Shown here one piece after another: positions 29,936 to 37,552 of a DNA stretch of 64,000 nt. The DNA comes from Pseudoalteromonas sp. OOF1S-7 (GTDB lineage Bacteria > Pseudomonadota > Gammaproteobacteria > Enterobacterales > Alteromonadaceae), in assembly GCF_022347765.1 (NCBI RefSeq), contig NZ_JAKRFZ010000007.1, positions 62,001 to 126,000 of the forward strand, read 5' to 3'. The notes beneath the pieces were generated by a model. The model was not told the DNA's origin and ran no database searches. It saw only the letters and a list, made by a program, of their open reading frames with translations. Position 1 is the first letter of the stretch. Every line of letters begins with the position of its first letter. The translations under genes and the position numbers were made by a program.

Positions 29936-30913
29936 ATGACTGATGTAACGCCCCCCGATCTTTCTCAGCCCCTGCTGATCGATCCGGCACAGGATAATCC
30001 ACCCGCCCCGACCACTGAGCTTGGTCCGCTGCAATACCTGATAGGCACCTGGACTAATCAGCCACTGGGTAATTCTGGTATGGGTGGCACAGACAAACCG
30101 TTTTCGTACTGCCTGATGCCATTGCCCCAGGAAGCCAGCTATATTCTGAAAAACTTTGCCTATTATGAGGAGTTGACCTTTTCAGCCATTCATGGCACAG
30201 CACCCAACCGCGGTGGTTTAGGCACTCAGGTTGCCAATACCCTGTTTTATGAGCAGCGCGTGTACTTTGCCGATGGTCCGGCCAAAGATCAGCTGGTGCA
30301 TGCCGAAAATGGCTCATTACTGTTTCTGAGCGATCAGAAGCAGCTGCTTGGCCCCTATGGCAATGGAGAAGAACCTGGCCTGGGTACCGAAACCGTGCCC
30401 AACAGTGTACCACCTACACAAACCTATAACTTTATCAAGCAAATGTCGGTGCCACATGGTAACTCGATCCTCGCCAGTGGCCATTTCCAGCCGGGCACGG
30501 GCGTGCCAACCATTCCGATGCTAAGCAAGAGCGATGTCTTGCCCATGGGTCTGCCTCATGATGTCAGCACCGATCAGTACAGCACCCAAAGTGTCGGTAA
30601 CCTGAATCCGGACTTTACCCTGAACCCCAATCAGCCACTGACCAATGCGCTGGAAGTATCGCCGCCCAAGAAATTTATTTTGCTGGAAGTGGATACCGCC
30701 CACTCAGGTATTCCGGTCACCAACATTGGTTTTGAGCAACAACACGCCAACGTCAGCCGTTACGCCATCAGTTACTGGCTGGAATCACTCGATGGCAGTG
30801 ACAACTTTACCCAATTGCAGTACTCGCAAAATATCACCATGGAGATCCCCATTCAGGGCCAGTCCGTCACCTTCCCGCATATCACCACCAACACCTTAGT
30901 CAAAAAAGTCTAA
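29936..30913 (+). CDS. uncharacterised beta-rich protein, possibly heme-binding/nitrobindin-like
   Basis: This 325-residue soluble protein lacks a signal peptide. After a Pro-rich start it has the phrase LGPLQYLIGTWTNQPLG, recalling the GTW entry of lipocalin- or nitrobindin-type barrels. Beta-strand-like segments alternate with Gly/Pro turns throughout, and a KFILLEVDTAH strand lies near the end. The relation to heme-binding barrels is tentative. The gene is the last of the cluster, 126 bases after the PLC-type gene, with a good AGGA ribosome site at its ATG (29936), and is closed by a strong terminator. It may bind the product or cofactor of the pathway, but nothing in the sequence proves it. 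Confidence 0.6.
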   Translation: MTDVTPPDLSQPLLIDPAQDNPPAPTTELGPLQYLIGTWTNQPLGNSGMGGTDKPFSYCLMPLPQEASYILKNFAYYEELTFSAIHGTAPNRGGLGTQVANTLFYEQRVYFADGPAKDQLVHAENGSLLFLSDQKQLLGPYGNGEEPGLGTETVPNSVPPTQTYNFIKQMSVPHGNSILASGHFQPGTGVPTIPMLSKSDVLPMGLPHDVSTDQYSTQSVGNLNPDFTLNPNQPLTNALEVSPPKKFILLEVDTAHSGIPVTNIGFEQQHANVSRYAISYWLESLDGSDNFTQLQYSQNITMEIPIQGQSVTFPHITTNTLVKKV

Positions 30914-30928
30914 ACTAAGCGGGCATAA

Positions 30929-30958
30929 AAAAACCGGACTATCATGTGTCCGGTTTTT
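30929..30958. terminator. bidirectional terminator closing the six-gene cluster
   Basis: An 11-base perfect stem AAAAACCGGAC/GTCCGGTTTTT with an eight-base loop lies between the convergent cluster and the metalloprotease gene. A- and T-runs serve both directions. Confidence 0.9.
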
Positions 30959-30971
30959 CGCATACACGAGA

Positions 30972-33398
30972 TTAGATGGGTGAGCCCGGCGGCATCGATA
31001 AAACTTTAAAGCCCTCGGGCCACTTCCCGCTTTTCAGATACTGTGCCACCTGCGCTGCCAGGTAGGTTTCGAACACATCCGCTTTACTGCTGCCACCAAA
31101 CAAAGAATCGTCGCTGTACTGCTCCACCAGCTGGTTGAGGTAATAACGCAACTGCGCCTGCACTTCCGGTGCCAGCTTGTCGCTGCTGCTAAGCGTTGCC
31201 AGACGGAAAGCCGTTAAAAACTGCACCCGCTGCGCAAGCTTAGTCGCCATGCCCGGCTGTGCGTTGGGCTGGAACACATGCTGATAGAGGGTATTCAATA
31301 TCTCGTCACTGCTCAGGTGCGCGCGATTGCGGGCCTGCTGCTGTGCCAGACGATTTAATCGCTCAGGGTTAAGCAACAAGCTCAGAGTATGCTGCGCCGC
31401 CACTTCCGGCAGCGCCATGGCATCCAGCGTCAGACCCGTGCGACCTTTCACGCTCTCCCGGGTCTTATACTCGCCATACGCTTTGGGCGGGATCAGTGCC
31501 AGGACCGACTCTGGGATCATCAGTTGCTCAGGCGATAAGGTCTCCAACAGGGCCGACAGTGCCGCCTGCTGCTTAACTTTACCAACTACCTGTGCCCCTT
31601 TTGGTGTCTGCTCGCCCCGCACTTCGTAGTCATAGTCTACGCCGCCAATCAGTTTCACCGCCGATTCCACCTGATAACGGTGGAACAAATACAGCGGCAC
31701 CAGCTTTTCTTCCAGCTGAGATAAAGCTTCTCCGGTTTTGATGTTATTCAGGCCAAAGCGGGCCAGCGCCTTTTGACGAATATCCAGCACCCGGATCAGC
31801 TCCGCAGCCGGATCGCCACCGTTATCCCACAGGTGGGCAGTCGGGTGGGCGCCACCTTTCGGGCGGGCATCGGCATCCGAGATGAACTCCAGCCCCTTGC
31901 GCTTGTTCTCAGCAAGAATCTCGGCCAGTGCCTGGGCCTCATCTACCGCAGTGAAATCGCTGTAACCGTATTTGATCACTTGGGTATCCCATTCGCCCAT
32001 GCCGCTAGCATAGCCTTTGCTGATATCCAGTTCGCCCTGATCGTTCATGCCCACCAGCGGGTGCGGATAATCCATCACTGAGGCGCGGTCTTTTACCGAC
32101 GCCGAGAAGTTATGGGCAATCCCCAGCGTGTGGCCAATTTCGTGGGCACTGAGCTGACGAATACGGTCCAGCGCCATGGCATGCAGACGCTCCGTCACTT
32201 CATCGCCTTTAACAAATGGCGCGGCTAAGGCTTCGGCTATCAGAATATCCTGGCGCACCCGCAACGAGCCCAGCGTCACATGACCTTTGATGATCTCGCC
32301 GCTGCGCGGATCAATCACCGATGCACCATACGACCAGCCGCGGGTAGCACGGTGTACCCACTGGATCACATTGTAGCGAATATCCATAGGATCGGCGTTT
32401 TCCGGCAGCACTTTGACCTGGAAGGCATTTTTATAGCCGGCGGCCTCAAAGGCCTGATCCCACCAGCGCGCGCCATCCAGTAAAGCCGTTTTCACCGGCT
32501 CAGGTACACCCGGATCCAGATAATACACAATCGGCTCAACCGGCTCTGACACTTTTGCCGTCGGGTCCTTTTTATTTAAACGATGACGCGGGATATAGCG
32601 CACGTACATAGACTCGCTCAGCGGCGCCGAGTAATCTTTATGCTCTATGTTCCAGTAGCCCGACTGCGGATGAAATGCGCGGGGCTGATAGTTATCATCC
32701 GGCAGCTCTATCAGCGAATGGTGCTGGTGGACCGTCACTGCATAGGGGTTCGCCGTCGCCTGTTTTACATACTCACCGGGCTTGCTGCCCTTAAAAGTCA
32801 GCACCGCTTCCAGCTCGGTATTTTTCATAAAGGCTTTAGAGCGCGGCATGTAGGTCGCGCTGCGGCTGGCGTCCAGGCTGTAACTGCCCTGCTTGCGCGC
32901 CGCCAGCGTGCGAGATACGCCATGCACATCCGATAACAGGTAAGGTGTGTAGTCAATCAGTACGCTGTCGTCATCTTCGGCCACCACCTTAAAGCCGTTT
33001 AAAATGCTTGAGGCAAAGGCCTCTTTCACGCTTTGCTGCTCCGCCGGGTTATCGGCACTGGCACGAAAATAGGTATTCAGTGCGCGCAGCATCACCTTGT
33101 CACCAAAGCGCTCGAACTGCGCCAGATACGTGCTGCCCAGCTGACCACGGTCCAGACCAATGTCGTTAGAGCCGACGCCATACGGCAGGCTGTGCTGCAA
33201 CAAAAACGGCTGTGAGAGCTTGTCGACATCCAGATAGATCTTACCGCTGGAGGGGTCGCTGTAGAACGCATAGAACCCGGGAAAATGGTTGAGTTTGTCA
33301 GTAAATTCATCAATAGACTTAATTGCGGCGTGCGCTTGGGGTATCATAGCCAATAGCAAAGCCGAGAACATGTGAGGAGCAAAGCGTGTTTTTCGCAT
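30972..33398 (-). CDS. secreted zinc-dependent metalloprotease (DUF5117/DUF5118 type)
   Basis: The 808-residue protein has a signal peptide (MRKTRFAPHMFSALLLAMIPQAHA-type, cleaved near residue 24). Domains typical of the DUF5117 group follow, and a metzincin-like zinc site HEIGHTLGIAHNF at about residues 415-427 (HExxHxxGxxH) with a downstream SVMDYPHPLV Met-turn. The family is common in marine Bacteroidota and Gammaproteobacteria and is usually periplasmic or surface-exposed; peptides are the presumed substrate. The gene stands alone, convergent with the six-gene cluster and divergent from fbp across 159 bases that contain an inverted repeat. No Cys-rich or PPC-type extension is visible. Confidence 0.85.
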   Translation of the reverse strand: MRKTRFAPHMFSALLLAMIPQAHAAIKSIDEFTDKLNHFPGFYAFYSDPSSGKIYLDVDKLSQPFLLQHSLPYGVGSNDIGLDRGQLGSTYLAQFERFGDKVMLRALNTYFRASADNPAEQQSVKEAFASSILNGFKVVAEDDDSVLIDYTPYLLSDVHGVSRTLAARKQGSYSLDASRSATYMPRSKAFMKNTELEAVLTFKGSKPGEYVKQATANPYAVTVHQHHSLIELPDDNYQPRAFHPQSGYWNIEHKDYSAPLSESMYVRYIPRHRLNKKDPTAKVSEPVEPIVYYLDPGVPEPVKTALLDGARWWDQAFEAAGYKNAFQVKVLPENADPMDIRYNVIQWVHRATRGWSYGASVIDPRSGEIIKGHVTLGSLRVRQDILIAEALAAPFVKGDEVTERLHAMALDRIRQLSAHEIGHTLGIAHNFSASVKDRASVMDYPHPLVGMNDQGELDISKGYASGMGEWDTQVIKYGYSDFTAVDEAQALAEILAENKRKGLEFISDADARPKGGAHPTAHLWDNGGDPAAELIRVLDIRQKALARFGLNNIKTGEALSQLEEKLVPLYLFHRYQVESAVKLIGGVDYDYEVRGEQTPKGAQVVGKVKQQAALSALLETLSPEQLMIPESVLALIPPKAYGEYKTRESVKGRTGLTLDAMALPEVAAQHTLSLLLNPERLNRLAQQQARNRAHLSSDEILNTLYQHVFQPNAQPGMATKLAQRVQFLTAFRLATLSSSDKLAPEVQAQLRYYLNQLVEQYSDDSLFGGSSKADVFETYLAAQVAQYLKSGKWPEGFKVLSMPPGSPI

Positions 33399-33441
33399 TT
33401 TCTTATCTTTGTTGTTTGAGGTTAGATGACTGGTCCCCCTT

Positions 33442-33463
33442 TTGTATATTAAATCGTATACAA
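33442..33463. promoter_or_regulatory. inverted repeat, possible GntR-type operator
   Basis: TTGTATA-N8-TATACAA is a perfect seven-base inverted repeat in the gap between the divergent metalloprotease and fbp genes. Half-sites like TTGTATAC are common in GntR-family operators. It lies 44 bases upstream of the metalloprotease start and 95 bases upstream of fbp. No regulator gene is adjacent. Confidence 0.4.
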
Positions 33464-33557
33464 AATACAGTTATTTAGGACAAAATTCAGCGCTGTTTGT
33501 GGCCTGCGCTCTCACTTTATCAGGGCTGCAACATAACCGTTATCAGGACAAATATTT

Positions 33558-34526
33558 ATGCGTAGACTTCCACCGGTGTTAATTGAAGACGGCTGTTCCC
33601 GTGAACTGGTTTCACTGATCCGAACCATTCTGGCTGCCTGTAAAGAAATCTCTTTCCGCGTCGGTCAGGGCGCGCTGTCAGGCGTGCTGGGCTCAACGCT
33701 GGATGAAAACATTCAGGGCGAAACTCAGAAGAAACTCGACGTACTGTCTAACCAACTACTTAAAGACATTCTGCTGGAGTCTGGCTATGTGAAAGCCATT
33801 GCCTCGGAAGAAGAGGAAGGCACGGTAGCAGGTAACCCGGATGCCAAATTTATTGTCGCATTCGACCCGCTGGATGGCTCATCGAATACCGATATCAACT
33901 CGCTGGTTGGCACCATCTTCTCTATCATGGAAGCACCAGAAGACGCCGATCCGGCCGATCCAGCTATCTTTATGCAGCCCGGTCACAAGCAAATTGCCGC
34001 AGGCTACGTGCTGTACGGACCGTGCACCACGCTGGCGCTGACCACAGGTAAAGGCACCCGCATCTTCACGCTGGATAAAACCCACGGCAGTTTCCTGCTG
34101 ACTGAAGAATTTGCCAAAATCCCGGCCGACACCAAAGAGTTTGCCATCAACGCCTCAAACCAGCGTCACTGGCAACCGGCCATGCAAAACTATATCAACG
34201 ACCTGCTGGCAGGTGACACCGGCCCGCGCGGTAAAAACTTCAACATGCGCTGGATTGCTGCCATGGTAGGTGATGTACACCGCGTGCTATGTCGCGGTGG
34301 CCTGTTTACTTACCCGGCCGACACCAAAAACCCGGAAAAGCCATACAAGCTGCGCCTGATGTACGAAGCCAACCCAATGGCGATGCTGGTAGAGCAAGCC
34401 GGCGGTCTGGCCCACACCGGCGAGCAACGTATTCTGGATATCGACCCTGAGCATATCCACCAGCGCGTGGCGGTGATCTTAGGCTCGAAAAACGAAGTCG
34501 AAGCGTGTCTTGGGTATCATAAGTAA
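33558..34526 (+). CDS. fbp: class I fructose-1,6-bisphosphatase
   Basis: Fbp removes the 1-phosphate from fructose 1,6-bisphosphate, the key step of gluconeogenesis. The 322-residue protein has the active-site block [27 protein letters not shown] (metal-binding DPLDGSSN), SEEEEG for the second metal cluster, and [15 protein letters not shown] with the substrate lysine region before it. Length matches bacterial class I enzymes. A gluconeogenic enzyme beside a secreted protease fits growth on amino acids, but a link is speculative. A strong terminator follows. Confidence 0.96.
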   Translation: MRRLPPVLIEDGCSRELVSLIRTILAACKEISFRVGQGALSGVLGSTLDENIQGETQKKLDVLSNQLLKDILLESGYVKAIASEEEEGTVAGNPDAKFIVAFDPLDGSSNTDINSLVGTIFSIMEAPEDADPADPAIFMQPGHKQIAAGYVLYGPCTTLALTTGKGTRIFTLDKTHGSFLLTEEFAKIPADTKEFAINASNQRHWQPAMQNYINDLLAGDTGPRGKNFNMRWIAAMVGDVHRVLCRGGLFTYPADTKNPEKPYKLRLMYEANPMAMLVEQAGGLAHTGEQRILDIDPEHIHQRVAVILGSKNEVEACLGYHK

Positions 34527-34552
34527 GCTTTTCACTTAGTTGAGACTTTGAG

Positions 34553-34581
34553 CGCCATGGTGATTTCACCATGGCGTTTTT
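34553..34581 (+). terminator. intrinsic terminator after fbp
   Basis: A ten-base perfect stem CGCCATGGTG/CACCATGGCG with loop ATTT is followed by five T residues. Confidence 0.92.
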
Positions 34582-34770
34582 ATCTCCCTGTCATTCATAG
34601 CGGCGACTACACCCGCTTTAGCATCGCCATGACGCCCGCCGCCGACATTAGCAGACGACCGCTAAAAAACCGATCCAAACCTCAAAGTTCATCATTTCCT
34701 TGCGCTCAATTGGGTAGCATCTGACCACACGAATCCCTTCCCCGTTTTCAGGCCAAACCTTTTGTACAAC

Positions 34771-34807
34771 AAAAAGCCATGGCACGCGCAAACGGCCATG
34801 GCTTTTT
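34771..34807. terminator. terminator downstream of the chitin-binding-type protein gene
   Basis: A 12-base stem AAAAAGCCATGG/CCATGGCTTTTT with a 13-base loop sits 28 bases after the stop codon of the minus-strand gene. It reads equally well in both directions. Confidence 0.85.
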
Positions 34808-34834
34808 AGTGAGTGTCATTTTATCAGCATGCTG

Positions 34835-37009
34835 TTACTGACAATTGGCAATTTCTTTCCACGGACCCAGTGAGGCGGGGTTATTGCCCTGCGTCCACCA
34901 CTTCGCTTCATAGGTTTTACCACCAAAGGTAACCTGATCCCCGCCGGTGTACACCTGAGTTTCATTCCAGGGAGCCGGGCAAGAATTGCCTGGTTCAAAG
35001 GTGACCTGCACGCTGTGTGCAGCAGACAGTGCCGTGAAGGTGTAACTTGACTGCGCTGTCACGCTCACCCCATCGACTTTCAATGTCGCCACACGGTAAC
35101 CGCTGTCTGGCACAAACGTCAGTGTGAAGTCGGTGTTGCCTTTGGCGCTGATCACACCGCTTGCATCCGGGGCTGGTGAAATGCTGCCGCCCGTGCCCAC
35201 AACCGTGGCTGTGATGTCATAGAATACCGGTACATCAATGACCACATCGACAAAGTTACCCGATACGTAATCGAAGTTGGCCGCACTGAGGCTGTTCACA
35301 TCGGTGTTCTTCAGTACCAGACGCTTCTGATCGCCTTTTGATGCCGTCTCATCCAGTGTGATCACCGTATCTGCCCCTTCCTGCGTCAGGATCAGCATGG
35401 AGAAGCTGTAGTTGAACAGTGGCATGCTGATCACGGTTTTGGCCGGATCAAAACTGTTCACTGTCAGTGTCATATTCCAGCCCCAGTTCTGGCTGTTCAG
35501 CGGCACGATAAAGCCCAGGCGATCGTAGCCACCAGTTACGTTATCGAACATCTCAGGTGTCAGATCGGCAATCGTCAGGCCCACCAGCTCAATCGAGCTG
35601 TAGATGCCGCCATCTTTGGCCTGAACACCCACGACTAAAGCGGTGTCTGTCTCGTAGGCTTTGAGGTGTTTAAAACCAATCCCGGCTGTACCACGAATTT
35701 TATCAAGCGAAGGGTTAAAGCCATTCACTGTTTGCTTACCTGACCAGGCAATTTCATAAATATCCGACTGGGCAATCACCGCTTCAGTGTTCACGTTCAC
35801 AGCCGCAGCCGATACCCCTTCGAGTACCACACGCTGACCGGCAAATGCCAGTTCAGCACCCGCTGGGACATCCGACACAGTCAGGTTACTCAGCGGAGCG
35901 CTCGCCTGCCAGTCACGCAGAATAATGCGATCTTCACCTACAGTGAAGTCGCGTACTGTGGTCACAGAGCCACTTTGCTCATGCAGCTCGATAACATCCA
36001 CGCCGCCACCTGGCAGTACTAAATCGTTACCCCAGCCTGCCGAGAGTTTTTCATCGTATTTTGAGCCCTCAATCACATCGTCCGCCGGGGTGTCGAAGAT
36101 AGTATTGTAACCACCAAATTTATGAACGTACTTAGTGATACAGGTGCCCAGTTCATCACAGGTGATCTCATCTTTGGTCAGCAGGCGCGCTGTTCCCCAT
36201 GCACCACGCAGGTGCGCCGCAGCCAGCAGGCCCGACATGGTTGCCTGTACCGTGATTGGATTGCCGTTATCATCTTTGTCCGGCCAACTCTTAGCCAGCG
36301 CCTGCTCCCAGGTCATGTTGGCCGCTGTCAGTAGCTGGGTCATCACGCCATAGTTAAAGCGCATGGCATCACGCATCACCAGTTCCTGATTATCCGGGAT
36401 CAGCAGGTCGGCAAATGAGTTCACGCCGTTTTTGCCCACAAAGGTACCTTCCCAGCGGTTAACGTCGGTGGCCTGAATTTTGTTACCACCAGAGCCGACA
36501 ATTTCCACCAGCGCCTCGGTTTTACAGCCGATCCAGGTGCTGTCTTCCACAAACACATAAAAGCTGTCGTACTCAGTGCCATCAACCGTCACCACTTTCG
36601 GACTATAGTAGCCCGCATCGATCAGCACGGCTTCACCCAGCTGATATCCCACAAACCCCCAGGCGTTCATGGAGTTATACTGCATCTTCTTAAACATTTC
36701 GGGATCATTCGGAGTCTGCGCATTGTAAAAGCCATCAATGCCCAGCTTAGTGAAGAACTGATTAATGGTGGTAGGTTCCGGGATCATGCTGCCTGTTGAA
36801 CAATCCCGGATCATGCGTCCCGGTGCCGACACTTTGGCATACTTATAAACCGGGTTATCGAGGTTCTCCAGGTAAAAATCTGCAAGCGCAGGGTTAATCC
36901 CCGATTCGAAGTTTCTTAAGCTGTCCAGAAAGTCCTGTACGCCGGTTCCCGCCGACGCAGAACAACTTAATATTACGGCCACTGCACATCCTGTCATTTT
37001 TAATTTCAT
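34835..37009 (-). CDS. secreted RTX-like protein with C-terminal chitin-binding module
   Basis: The 724-residue exported protein has a signal peptide (MKLKMTGCAVAVILSCSASA). Residues 20-290 form an unrecognised domain opening FLDSLRNFESGINPALADFY, with an ExxxNP-like pattern that recalls lysozyme-fold enzymes. Residues about 300-340 are an Asp/Gly-rich RTX-like block (DDVIEGSKYDEKLSAGWGND). Beta-rich domains follow, then a 75-residue InlB-B-repeat-like domain (GGSISPAPDASG). A CBM5/12-type module comes last (about 678-724: PWNETQVYTGGDQVTF, AKWWTQGNNP). The ATG at 37009 has an AGGAAA ribosome site; an ATG five codons upstream does not. Its neighbours suggest a role on chitin or related amino sugar, but no catalytic family is identified. 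Confidence 0.75.
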   Translation of the reverse strand: MKLKMTGCAVAVILSCSASAGTGVQDFLDSLRNFESGINPALADFYLENLDNPVYKYAKVSAPGRMIRDCSTGSMIPEPTTINQFFTKLGIDGFYNAQTPNDPEMFKKMQYNSMNAWGFVGYQLGEAVLIDAGYYSPKVVTVDGTEYDSFYVFVEDSTWIGCKTEALVEIVGSGGNKIQATDVNRWEGTFVGKNGVNSFADLLIPDNQELVMRDAMRFNYGVMTQLLTAANMTWEQALAKSWPDKDDNGNPITVQATMSGLLAAAHLRGAWGTARLLTKDEITCDELGTCITKYVHKFGGYNTIFDTPADDVIEGSKYDEKLSAGWGNDLVLPGGGVDVIELHEQSGSVTTVRDFTVGEDRIILRDWQASAPLSNLTVSDVPAGAELAFAGQRVVLEGVSAAAVNVNTEAVIAQSDIYEIAWSGKQTVNGFNPSLDKIRGTAGIGFKHLKAYETDTALVVGVQAKDGGIYSSIELVGLTIADLTPEMFDNVTGGYDRLGFIVPLNSQNWGWNMTLTVNSFDPAKTVISMPLFNYSFSMLILTQEGADTVITLDETASKGDQKRLVLKNTDVNSLSAANFDYVSGNFVDVVIDVPVFYDITATVVGTGGSISPAPDASGVISAKGNTDFTLTFVPDSGYRVATLKVDGVSVTAQSSYTFTALSAAHSVQVTFEPGNSCPAPWNETQVYTGGDQVTFGGKTYEAKWWTQGNNPASLGPWKEIANCQ

Positions 37010-37552
37010 TAGGTGTTTCCTCATTATTTTTTTAATCGAAACAAACCCAGCAATACCAACCCGATCAGAGCAACAATTTTAATGAACAACCGCAGCCCAA
37101 CCCGAAGCCACCTACCAATAAACCCGCATTAATTATCCATACCGGGTTCATATCACTGAGGTAGTGAGCTAACCTATCTTGCATCACACACAAAACAGGC
37201 ATTTCTATTTGCTCAACTAACATACAAGCTAGCGCTCACAAAATAATAAGTCAAATGTTTTTACAAAATTTATTGCAATAAGTTTTCACGATAAAGTGAG
37301 TACAAGAAAGCATAGAAATAAGGCAAGCCGGGCAAACCTGCCTTAATCGAGTAGAAGTGTGAGTGCACAGCACTGACCCAAACAATGTTTGCCAGGGCAA
37401 CTCATGCTAGCACCCTTATCCGCGCACCTGGGCAACCTTCCTTGCCAGGTCACGCGCGGATTGACCAGTTAAAACCAAACCGGCCTAAAGGAAGCGGGTA
37501 CTTCCTTTATTCTGTCATCACACGGTACGGGCGACCGTGCAGGCTGTCAGTA
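37010..37552. other. 543-base gap with promoter region and hairpins
   Basis: The part nearest 37010 is A/T-rich and should contain the promoter of the chitin-binding-type gene. Toward the receptor gene there are several hairpins: AAGGCA/TGCCTT (37320-37344), a long imperfect stem between CCGCGC and GCGCGG (37420-37459), TAAAGGAAG/CTTCCTTTA (37486-37509), and CACGGT/ACCGTG close to the receptor stop. The third is a plausible terminator for the receptor. No convincing gene is seen on either strand. Confidence 0.55.
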
